From: Allodiplogaster sudhausi | Lineage: Eukaryota > Nematoda > Chromadorea > Rhabditida > Diplogasteridae | Assembly (NCBI GenBank): GCA_945643635.1 | Contig: CALZFC010000043.1 | Span: 2,562,501-2,626,500 of the forward strand | DNA length: 64,000 nucleotides | Direction: 5' to 3' | Shown here: positions 34,101-45,460 of the stretch, in pieces | Layout of the letters: each line of letters begins with the position of its first letter | Position numbering within the stretch: the first letter of the stretch is position 1 | Made by a program: the position numbers and the translations under genes | The notes under the pieces: model-generated | The model's input: only the letters and a program-made list of their open reading frames with translations | Databases searched by the model: none | Told to the model about the DNA's origin: nothing

Positions 34101-34882
34101 AGCAGCCAGGCTCACAGGCGAACCAACCGTGTGGCGGTGCCTTGAATTCGATGATTAAACCGATTTCTGGGATGCCCACGAACTGGCGCACAATATACTT
34201 GACGGCTTTTCGACCAAAAATTTCATATGGCTCCATGTCTTGAATGGCGCTTGGCAACTTGCCAAGCTGCGAGAGAGACACTTTATCGTTGTACTTTAAT
34301 TACTTAAGATGCATCAGGAGAACCGCTTTTCTCTGCTGCATCCGACACCATAGAGAGATGCGGCTCTTTTAAGCTCTCTCTATTTTTAATTCTATTTTAA
34401 AGAGTTTTTGTGCACATATGGCTGCATGTCTTGATGTGTGTTTGGCAGCTTGCCAAGTGGCGAGAGAGACACTTTAACGTTGTTCTGCAACTACGTTAGA
34501 TACATGAAAAGAACCGCCTTTCTCTGCTGCATCCGACACCATAGAGAGAGGGGGCTCTTTATGGCTCTCTCTATTTTTAATTCTATTTTAAAGAGTTTTT
34601 GTGCACATATGGCTGCTCGAGACAGCCCGGAATTGGCAAAGTGCCAAAAAAATGAGGTGCAAGGAAGTGTGAAGAAATGAGCGAAATGAAGAGCAATGTG
34701 TTTTTTGATGCTTGTGTAGATTTTTTAGCGATTTATTAAGCATATTCACGTTAACTTTTGTGTACTTACAAAGTTGTAAACTGCATAAATGCGACTGTTG
34801 AGTTTAAAGAGCTAAAGGTCCTCGCACGAATTTGAGCATACTGTACCAGGTCTCAGCGAAGCGTGTAGAGCTCAAGAGCTCT

Positions 34883-35045
34883 GATTGGTCAAAAATTGGG
34901 AGGAGCCTATGTCTCTTTTTCTTTTTTCTCTTCTTCCGGGATGCTATATCACTTTTTTCTGCTTCTCTGCTTGGCCACGCCTCCATATCGCACACGCTAT
35001 AATACTCGCAGACACGTAAGGCTATGTGAGCTACTTAAGGGAACT
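34883..35045 (+). promoter_or_regulatory. Promoter-like module with TATAATA
   Basis: ATTGG at 34883-34887, TTGGGAGGAGCC and CTATAATA near 34997. It ends at the GGGAACTAGTTAACTAAG anchor, but an AT-rich unique-looking stretch (35060-35265) follows in place of a 55-bp block. Confidence 0.4.
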
Positions 35046-35849
35046 AGTTAACTAAGTTGATCTTTTTTCTTTTTAATTATGGAACTTGGGAACTCTAAAA
35101 ACCAAGGAACACTTAAAATCTTTTTTTCCCGAATTTTTGGAATTTTTTGAGGCCTTTTAGCTGTTAGAAGCTACTTTAAAGCTCTCTGGACTTTGGGAAC
35201 TATGCTCCTTTAAAGGCAAAATTTTCCTGATATTTATGGTGCTGTTGTCTAAATTTTCTAATAAGCTAAGGTTCTAAGTGCTTTACAAAGTTCTATTGCA
35301 AAGTGCTCTTCTTATCATGTGTTCTAAGTGCTACTATAGAAATCTTCAAATTTTTCTGGTCATTTTGAGCAATCAACTATGTTTCTGCGATAAAAATGAA
35401 GCAAGATACAAAGAAATTGCCTTTCCCGAAACCACTACACGTTGAGCTAAGAAGGCCATCTCAGCTCGACGTCACGTCAAGACAAGAAGGCCATCTCAGC
35501 TCGGCGTCACGTCAAGCCAAGAAGGCCATCTCAACACGACGTCACGCCAAGCCAAGAAGGCCATTCCATGCGTTCGCAAGTAACGGCAAAAAATGAGCGG
35601 CCAGGCCCACAGGCGAACCAACCGTGAGGCGGTGCCCGGAATTCGCCGATTAAAGCGATTTCTGGGATGCCCATGAACCGGCGCACACTATACTTGACGG
35701 CTTTTCGACCAAAATTTTTTTCTCAGCGAGGCCAATTTTTTTTGTTCTCACCATCAGACCTCGGATGAGGAAACTTCTTTGAAAAGTCTAATCGTTCAGA
35801 CTTACTTTTATACAACATTACATAGCTTTAAAAAACCCTTTCCCGACAC

Positions 35850-36122
35850 CACAACACGTTGAGCTAAGAAGGCCATCTCAGCTCGACGTCACGTCAAGCC
35901 AAGAAGGCCATCTCAACTCGACGTCACGTCAAGTCAAGAAGGCCATCTCAACTCGACGTCACGTCAAGCCAAGAAGGCCATCTCAACTCGACGTCACGTC
36001 AAGCCAAGAATGCCATCTCAACTCGACGTCACGTCAAGCCAAGAAGGCCATCTCAGCTCGACGTCACGTCAAGCTAAGTAGGCCATCTCAGCTCGACGTC
36101 ACGTCAAGCTAAGAAGGCCATT
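35850..36122 (+). repeat. 35-bp minisatellite (CTCGACGTCACGTC type)
   Basis: About eight tandem copies with few substitutions. One of the longest and most uniform blocks of this type. Confidence 0.9.
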
Positions 36123-38577
36123 CCATGCGTTCGCAAGTAACGGCAAAAAATGAGCGGCCAGGCCCACAGGCGAACCAACTGTGAGGCGGTGCATGGAATT
36201 CGCCGATTAAACCGATTTCTGGGATGCCCATGAACCGGCGCACACTATACTTGACGGCTTTTCGACCAAAATTTTTTTCTCAGCGGGGCCAATTTTTTTT
36301 GTTCTCAGACCTCGGATGAGGAAACTTCTTTTAAATGTCTAATCGTTCAGACTTACTTTTATACAACATTACATAGCTAAAAAAACCGCCTTTCTCTGTA
36401 GAAAAATGTAGGATAGAGAGAGACACAGCTTCCGAGCTCTCTCTAAATGTTTTACGCTAAATTAAAGACTTGTGATTACATATGGCTGGCTCAACTGCAC
36501 ACAAAGATTAGAAGAGAATATCAGCTCGGAGTGATAGTTTTAATATGCTTCCTTTATTTCAGATTGCTCTAAATGAGCCTGGCCGCAAAAACTGCAGTTC
36601 CAAACGGTCGCAAGGAACCGCAGAACCTGCAGTTCCAAGCGTTCGCAAGTAACGGCAAAAAATGAGCGGCCAGGCCCACAGGCGAACCAACCGTGTGGCG
36701 GTGCCTTGAATTCGCCGAACGTAATGCAGAGCCAGGAAGACCCAAGAGTGAGGAGCTCCCTCAAACTTGGGTAACTAAACTGGCGTTTGAAAGAAAGCGC
36801 TGGATGCCTATGAATTTGCGCAACCTACACTTGCCGAGTTTTCGAAGGGAGTTCATGATGCTGAGTGTGCGTACTTGTAATGCTGGCAAAGTGCCAAAAA
36901 ATTATTATTTTAAGAGTTTTACTGCTTTAAAGGTTACATAAAATTACAAAAAAAATCAGAGAGTAAGAGTAGAGTGTGCGAGACATGATAGAACTGTCTC
37001 TCTCTCTCTCTTTCTCTCTCTCTATGTCGTCTCTCTCTCTCTTTCTTTCTAAGTGAACAGGCTACTTCAGGACTTGATCGTGTACTTGTAAGTGTCTGTG
37101 AGAACGCTCAACGTGAATTATATACATCTCTCTGTAGCTCATTACAAAGCTCTTCCATTGTACAATTCACTGGTATAGAGAGAGAGTCAACTTTCGGTTT
37201 CTTTGTAAGTGTTTTAATGTGTTTTAATGGAAAGACACACATATGTTCACATCGTACTAAAAACTTTAAATGGCTTGTGAATGCGTTCAATGGCCACGAA
37301 AAAATGCAGATTTTTGCAGAGAGACAGAGGAATACGAGAGGAAGACAGAGAAATAGAGAGAGAGTGGAAAAGTAAGTTGTAAGTGTATGTATTTAATGTA
37401 TTTCATTTGTTTGGCTGTATGTTTGCAAGAGGTGCGAAGTGGTCGACGGAGGTGCGAAGTGAGAGTCGACGTCTGTTTTTCTCTGCCAACGCTATCTCGC
37501 CTTTTCGCGCCTGTGACTTTTTTCTCTAACCTCTCAAAAACGCACCTATAACGGGCTGTTTTCGTCGAGGGGCGGAGCTAAGCGACTGTTTCGTTGTCTA
37601 ACCTCCGTGTTTTGCGAGCAGCCTCGGCGATCTCGCGTGTCGCAGGCGAACTTTTTTTCTTTTCTCTGCTCGTCAAATCTCTCGACTCATACCGCACTCT
37701 CGTCGTTTCTGCAGCTCTCATGCCCGCTCTCCAATCTCTCTCCATGGCTTTTTTTTCGGAGATACACTTCTGCTTGTGAACTATCTAGAGGAACCATGAA
37801 CCGGCGCACACTATACTTGACGGCTTTTCGACCAAAATTTTTTTCTCAGCGGGGCCAATTTTTTTTGTTCTCAGACTTCGGATGAGGAAACTTCTTTTAA
37901 ATGTCTAATCGTTCAGACTTACTTTTATACAACATTACATAGCTTAAAAAAACCGCCTTTCTCTGTAGAAAAATGTAGGATAGAGAGAGACACAGCTTCC
38001 GAGCTCTCTCTAAATGTTTTACGCTAAATTAAAGACTTGTGATTACATATGGCTGGCTCAACTGCACACAAAGATTAGAAGAGAATATCAGCTCGGAGTG
38101 ATAGTTTTAATATGCTTCCTTTATTTCAGATTGCTCTAAATGAGCATGGCCGCAAAAACTGCAGTTCCAAACGGTCGCAAGGAACCGCAAAAGCTGCAGT
38201 TCCAAGCGTTCGCAAGAAACCGCCAAAGCAGCGGTTCCATGCGTTCGCAAGTAACGGCAAAAAATGAGCGGCCAGGCCCACAGGCGAACCAACCGTGTGG
38301 CGGTGCCTTGACTTCGCCCTTTAAACCGATTTCTGGGATGCCCATGAACCGGCGCACACTATACTTGACGGCTTTTCGACCAAAAATTTCATACGGCTCC
38401 ATGTCTTGAATGGCGCTTGGCAACTTGAAAAGCAGCGAGAGAGACACTTTATCGTTGTACTTTAATTACTTAAGATGCATCAGAAGAACCGCTTTTCTCT
38501 GCAGCATCCGACAACATAGAGAGAGGCGGCTCTTTTAAGCTCTCTCTATTTTTAATTCTATTTTAAAGAGTTTTTGT

Positions 38578-38775
38578 GGTCAAGCCAAGAAGGCCATCTC
38601 AACTCGACGTCACTTCAAGCCAAGAAGGCCATCTCAACTCGACGTCACGTCAAGCCAAGAAGGCCATCTCAGCTCGACATCACGTCAAGACAAGAAGGCC
38701 ATCTCAGCTCGGCGTCACGTCAAGCCAAGAAGGCCATCTCAACTCGACGTCACGTCAAGCTAAGAAGGCCATTCC
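38578..38775 (+). repeat. 35-bp minisatellite (CTCGACGTCACGTC type)
   Basis: Five to six copies inserted directly after a hairpin module (GAGTTTTTGTGG). Similar junctions occur at 53533 and 61217. Confidence 0.9.
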
Positions 38776-40734
38776 ATGTGTTCGCAAGGAACATCAAAAA
38801 ATGAGCGGCCAGTCTCACAGGCTAACCAACCGTGAGGCGGGGCCTGGAATTCGCCGATTAAACCGATTTCTGGGATGCCCATGAACCGGCGCACACTATA
38901 CTTGACGGCTTTTCGACCAAAATTTTTTTCTCAGCGGGGCCAATTTTTTTTGTTCTCAGACCTCGGATGAGGAAACTTCTTTTAAATGTCTAATCGTTCA
39001 AACATTACTTTTATACAACATTACATAGCTTAAAAAACCGCCTTTCTCTGTAGAAAAATGTAGGATAGAGAGAGACACAGCTTCCGAGCTCTCTCTAAAT
39101 GTTTTACGCTAAATTAAAGACTTGTGATTACATATGGCTGGCTCAACTGCACACAAAGATTAGAAGTGAATATCAGCTCGGAGTGATAGTTTTAATATGC
39201 TTCCTTTATTTCAGATTGCTCTAAATGAGCCTGGCCGCAAAAACTGCAGTTCCAAGCGTTCGCAAGGAACCGCAAAAGCTGCAGTTCCAAGCGTTCGCAA
39301 GAAACCGCCAAAGCAGCGGTTCCATGCGTTCGCAAGTAACGGCAAAAAATGAGCGGCCAGGCCCACAGGCGAACCAACCGTGTGGCGGTGCCTTGAATTC
39401 GCCGAACGGAATGCAGAGCCAGGAAGGCAGACCCAAGAGTGAGGAGCTACCTCAAACTTGGGTAACTAAACCGGCGTTTGAAAGAAAGCGCTGGATGCCT
39501 ATGAATTTGCGCAACCTACACTTGCCGAGTTTTCGAAGGGAGTTCATGATGCTGAGTGTGCGTACTTGGAATGCTGGCAAAGTGCCAAAAAATTATTATT
39601 TTAAGAGTTTCACTGCTTTAAAGGTTACATAAAATTACAAAAAAAATCAGAGAGTAAGAGTAGAGTGTGAGAGACATGATAGAACTGTCTCTCTCTCTTT
39701 CTCTCTCTCTATGTCGTCTCTCTCTCTCTTTCTTTCTAAGTGAACAGGCTACTTCAGGACTTGATCGTGTACTTGTAAGTGTCTGTGAGAACGCTCAACG
39801 TGAATTATATACATCTCTCTGTAGCTCATTACAAAGCTCTTACTTTGTACAATTCACTGGTATAGAGAGAGAGTCAACTTTCGGTCTCTTTGTAAGTGTT
39901 TTAATGTGTTTTAATGGAAAGACACACATATGTTGACATCGTGCTAAAAACTTTAAATGGCTTGTGAATGCGTTCAATGGCCACGAAAAAATGCAGATTT
40001 TTGCAGAGAGACAGAGGAATACGAGAGGAAGACAGAGAAATTGAGAGAGAGTGGAAAAGTAAGTTGTAAGTGTATATATTTAATGTATTTCATTTGTTTG
40101 GCTGTATGTTTGCAAGAGGTGCGAAGTGGTCGACGGAGGTGCGAAGTGAGAGTCGACGTCTGTTTTTCCCTGCCAACGCTATCTCGCCTTTTCGAGCCTG
40201 TGACTTTTTTTCTCTAACCTCTCAAAAACGCACCTATAACGGGCTGTTTTCGTCGAGGGGCGGAGCTAAGCGACTGTTTCGTTGTCTAACCTCCGCGTTT
40301 TGCGAGCAGCCTCGGCGATCTCGCGTGTCGCAGCCTCGGCGATCTTGTTTTTCTTTTCTCTGCTCGTCTAATCTCTCAATGCATAGTGATTCTCGTCGCT
40401 TTCTCTCGCTCTCATGCTTGCTCTCCTCTATTTCTCCCATGCAATTTGCTCCGAGATTTTCGTCGAGGGGCGGAGCTAAGCGACTGTTTCGTTGTCTAAC
40501 CTCCGTGTTTTGCGAGCAGCCTCGGCGATCTCGCGTGTCGCAGGCGAACTTTTTTTCTTTTCTCTGCTCGTCAAATCTCTCGACTCATACCGCACTCTCG
40601 TCGTTTCTGCAGCTCTCATGCCCGCTCTCCAATCTCTCTCCATGGCTTTTTTTTCGGAGATACACTTCAGCTTGGGAACTATCTAGAGGAACTAGTTAAC
40701 TAAGTTACGCTATTTCCGGGAGTACCGCTATTTT

Positions 40735-40963
40735 AGGGAGCTAAAGAACAAAAAAAAGTTTTAGAGTTCAGGGTCTCAGCTAAGCTTAGGGAGTTAAAGA
40801 AGAGTTAAGGAGTTTTTAGAGTTCAGGGTCTCAGCTAAGCTTAGGGAGTGAAAGAAGAGTTAAGGAGTTTTTAGAGTTCAGGGTATCAGCTAAGCTTAGG
40901 GAGTGAAAGAAGAGTTAAGGAGTTTTAGAGTTTAGGGTCTCAGCTAAGCTTAGGGAATGAAAG
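40735..40963 (+). repeat. 55-bp minisatellite block
   Basis: About four copies after the leader. The block breaks into the GA spacer at GAATGAAAGACACTGG without a tail. Confidence 0.9.
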
Positions 40964-41631
40964 ACACTGGTATAGAGAGAGAGTCAACTTTCGGTTTCTT
41001 TGTAAGTGTTTTAATGTGTTTTAATGGAAAGACACACATATGTTCACATCGTGCTAAAAACTTTAAATGGCTTGTGAATGCGTTCAATGGCCACGAAAAA
41101 ATGCAGATTTTTGCAGAGAGACAGAGGAATACGAGAGGAAGACAGAGAAATAGAGAGAGAGTGGAAAAGTAAGTTGTAAGTGTATGTATTTAATGTATTT
41201 CATTTGTTTGGCTGTATGTTTGCAAGAGGTGCGAAGTGGTCGACGGAGGTGCGAAGTGAGAGTCGACGTCTGTTTTTCTCTGCCAACGCTATCTCGCCTT
41301 TTCGCGCCTGTGACTTTTTTCTCTAACCTCTCAAAAACGCACCTATAACGGGCTGTTTTCGTCGAGGGGCGGAGCTAAGCGACTGTTTCGTTGTCTAACC
41401 TCCGTGTTTTGCGAGCAGCCTCGGCGATCTCGCGTGTCGCAGGCGAACTTTTTTTTCTTTTCTCTGCTCGTCAAATCTCTCGACTCATACCGCACTCTCG
41501 TCGTTTCTGCAGCTCTCATGCCCGCTCTCCAATCTCTCTCCATGGCTTTTTTTTCGGAGATACACTTCTGCTTGTGAACTATCTAGAGGAACTAGTTAAC
41601 TAAGTTACGCTATTTCCGGGAGTACCGCTAT

Positions 41632-41872
41632 TTTAGGGAGCTAAAGAACAAAAAAAAGTTTTAGAGTTCAGGGTCTCAGCTAAGCTTAGGGAGTTAAAGA
41701 AGAGTTAAGGAGTTTTTAGAGTTCTGGGTCTCAGCTAAGCTTAGGGAGTTAAAGAAGAGTTAAGGAGTTTTTAGAGTTCAGCGTCTCAGCTATGCTTAGG
41801 GAGTTAAAGAAGAGTTAAGGAGTTTTTAGAGTTCAGGGTCTAAGCTAAGCTTAGGGAGTTAAAAAAGATCTA
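41632..41872 (+). repeat. 55-bp minisatellite block
   Basis: Four to five copies with full leader and tail. The tail starting at 41868 is the segment that opens each 1.95-kb higher-order unit downstream. Confidence 0.9.
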
Positions 41873-43633
41873 ATGAGTTTTTAGTTGGAGTGCAAGAAGA
41901 GAAAGAAAGACATCAAAGGTTTGAAGAAGAGTTCAGAGCACGCTAAAGAGCTTACGAATACAGCATATCATAAAGCATGCTAAGTATGAGAGTTTAAGTA
42001 AGAAGAGTTAAGGAGTTTTTAGAGTTAAGGGTCTCAGCTAAGCTTAGGGAGTTAAAGAAGATGTAATGAGTTTTTAGCTGGAATGCAAGAAGAGAAAGGA
42101 AAACATCAAAGGTTTGAAGAAGAGTTCAGAGCACGCCAAAGAGCTTACGAATACAGCACATCAGAAAGCATGCTAAGTATGAGAGTTTAAGTAATTCTAT
42201 GCACTAATAAAGACTCCTAATTTTTCAGGTAATTCTAAGCTTCACATTGTCATTTTACTATTAATAAAAAAAACTATTTAAAAAGGCCTATCCCGGCTCC
42301 ACTGCACGTAGAGCTAAGAAGGCCACCTCAGCTCGACGTAACGCCGAGCCAAGAAGGCTCTCTCAGCTCCACGGCACGTCAAGCCGAGACGGCCAACTCA
42401 GTTCTCAGTTCCACTGAATGCAGAACCAAGAAGGCCATTCCGGCTCAACGAAATGCGGAGCCAGGAACAAACATGAGGCTGCGCCTCGAAGAAACCGAGT
42501 TCTGGGATGCCCGTAAACCAGCGCAACCTATACTTGACGGCTTTTCGACCAAAATTATTTTCTCTGCGCAACGCTATTTCGCTGAGTATGCCAAAGACAT
42601 GAGAGAAAGATGTATGCGGGATAAATGTGTTTAACTTGAGAGAGAGACAGTGATTGCGAGAGATACAGAGAAAGAGTTAGATATATAAAATGTGCAGACT
42701 GAGAGCTCTGTAATAAGCTATTTTACATCAAAGGAGAGCCATATTAAAGCGTAGAAAATACAAAAAGAAAGTACAAACCGAGTACATATGGCTGCATGTT
42801 TTGATTCGTTTGGCAGCGTGCCAAGTGGCGAGAGAGAAACTTTAACGTTGTACTTTCACGACGTTAGCTACATCAGAAGAACCGTCTTTCTCTGCTGCAT
42901 CCGACAACATAGAGAGCGGGGGCTCTTTTAAGCGCTCTCTATTTTTAATTCTATTTTAAAGAGTTTTTTACAAAGCTCTATTGCTAAGTGCTCTTCTTAT
43001 CATGTGTTCTAAGTGCTACTATTGAAATCTTCAAATTTTTCTGGTCATTTTGAGCAATCAACTTTGTTTCTGCGATAAAAATGAAGCAAGATACAAAGAA
43101 ATTGCCTTTCCCGACACCACAACACGTTGAGCTAAGAAGGCCATCTCAGCTCGACGTCACGTCAAGCCAAGAAGTCCATCTCAGCTCGACGTCACATCAA
43201 GCTAAGAAGGCCATTCCATGTGTTCGCAAGGAACAGCAAAAAATTAGCGGCCAGGCTCACAGGCTAACCAACCGTGAGGCGGTGCCTGGAATTCGCCGAT
43301 TAAACCGATTTCTGGGATGCCCATGAACCGGCGCACACTATACTTGACGATTTTTTTTTTTCTCAGCGGGGCCAATTTTTTTTGTTCTCAGACCTCGGAT
43401 GAGGAAACTTCTTTTAAATGTCTAATCGTTCAGACTTACTTTTATACAACATTACATAGCTAAAAAATACCGCCTTTCTCTGTAGAAAAATGTAGGATAG
43501 AGAGAGACACAGCTTCCGAGCTCTCTCTAAATGTTTTACGCTAAATTAAAGACTTGTGATTACATATGGCTGGCTCAACTGCACACAAAGAATAGAATGG
43601 AATATCAGCTCGCAGTGATAGTTTTAATATGAT
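41868..43633 (+). repeat. Partial 1.95-kb unit, upstream edge of the array
   Basis: Matches a higher-order unit from ATCTAATGAG up to TTTTAATATGAT. It then departs into a 35-bp minisatellite at 43634, where complete units continue with TTCCTTTTTTCAG. Confidence 0.85.
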
Positions 43634-44050
43634 GGCCATCTCAGCTCGACGACACGTCAAGCCAAGAAGGCCATCTCAGCTCGGCTTCACGTCAAGCCAA
43701 GAAGGCCATCTCAACTCGACATCACGTCAAGCCAAGAAGGCCATCTCACCTCGACGTCACGTCAAGCCAAGAAGGCCATCTCAGCTCGACGACACGTCAA
43801 GCCAAGAAGGCCATCTCAGCTCGGCTTCACGTCAAGCCAAGAAGGCCATCTCAACTCGACATCACGTCAAGCCAAGAAGGACATCTCTGCTCGACGTCAC
43901 GTCAAGCTATCCCAGCTCGACTTCATCTCAAGCCAAGAAGGCCATCTCAGCTCGACGACACGTCAAGCCAAGAAGGCTATCCCAGCTCGACGTCACGCCA
44001 AGCCAAGAAGGCCAGCTCAGCTCAACGTCACGTCAAGCCAAGAAGGCCAT
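43634..44050 (+). repeat. 35-bp minisatellite with a higher-order pattern
   Basis: About twelve copies. Variants CTCGACGACACG, CTCGGCTTCACG, CTCGACATCACG and CTCGACGTCACG follow each other in a fixed order that itself repeats. The array is duplicated at 55915-56335. Confidence 0.9.
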
Positions 44051-45460
44051 CCCATGTTTTCGCAAGGAACAGCAAAAAATGAGCGACCAGGCTCACAGGC
44101 TGACCAACCGTGAGGGGGTGCCTGGATTTCGCCGATTAAACCGATTTCTGGGATGCCCATGAACCGGCGCACACTATACTTGACGGCTTTTCGACCAAAA
44201 TTATTTTCTCTGCGCAACGCTATTTCGCTGAGTATGCCAAAGACATGAGAGAAAGATGTATGCGGGATAAATGTGTTTAACTTGAGAGAGAGACAGTGAT
44301 TGCGAGAGATACAGAGAAAGAGTTAGATATATAAAATGTGCAGACTGAGAGCTCTGTAATAAGCTATTTTACATCAAAGGAGAGCCATATTAAAGCGTAG
44401 AAAATACAAAAAGAAAGTACAAACCGAGTACATATGGCTGCATGTTTTGATTCGTTTGGCAGCGTGCCAAGTGGCGAGAGAGAAACTTTAACGTTGTACT
44501 TTCACGACGTTAGCTACATCAGAAGAACCGTCTTTCTCTGCTGCATCCGACAACATAGAGAGCGGGGGCTCTTTTAAGCGCTCTCTATTTTTAATTCTAT
44601 TTTAAAGAGTTTTTTACAAAGCTCTATTGCTAAGTGCTCTTCTTATCATGTGTTCTAAGTGCTACTATTGAAATCTTCAAATTTTTCTGGTCATTTTGAG
44701 CAATCAACTTTGTTTCTGCGATAAAAATGAAGCAAGATACAAAGAAATTGCCTTTCCCGACACCACAACACGTTGAGCTAAGAAGGCCATCTCAGCTCGA
44801 CGTCACGTCAAGCCAAGAAGTCCATCTCAGCTCGACGTCACATCAAGCTAAGAAGGCCATTCCATGTGTTCGCAAGGAACAGCAAAAAATTAGCGGCCAG
44901 GCTCACAGGCTAACCAACCGTGAGGCGGTGCCTGGAATTCGCCGATTAAACCGATTTCTGGGATGCCCATGAACCGGCGCACACTATACTTGACGATTTT
45001 TTTTTTTCTCAGCGGGGCCAATTTTTTTTGTTCTCAGACCTCGGATGAGGAAACTTCTTTTAAATGTCTAATCGTTCAGACTTACTTTTATACAACATTA
45101 CATAGCTAAAAAATACCGCCTTTCTCTGTAGAAAAATGTAGGATAGAGAGAGACACAGCTTCCGAGCTCTCTCTAAATGTTTTACGCTAAATTAAAGACT
45201 TGTGATTACATATGGCTGGCTCAACTGCACACAAAGAATAGAATGGAATATCAGCTCGCAGTGATAGTTTTAATATGATTCCTTTTTTCAGATTGCTCTA
45301 AATGAGCCTGGCCGCAAAAACTGCAGTTTCCAAACGGTCGCAAGGAACCGCAAAAGCTGCAGTTCCAAGCGTTCGCAAGGAACCGCCAAAGCAGCGGTTC
45401 TATGCGTTCGCAAGTAACGGCAAAAAATGAGCGGCCAGGCCCACAGGCGAACCAACCGTG
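44051..45460 (+). repeat. Partial 1.95-kb unit
   Basis: From about 44163 it matches the second part of the higher-order unit, including the GA spacer, hairpin, 35-bp repeats, spacer and dyad-type repeats. It ends at ACCAACCGTG before the first complete unit. Confidence 0.85.

Noticed and set aside
35850..36122. CRISPR array
   Set aside because: The 35-bp repeats are contiguous with no unique spacers, and the window is eukaryotic.
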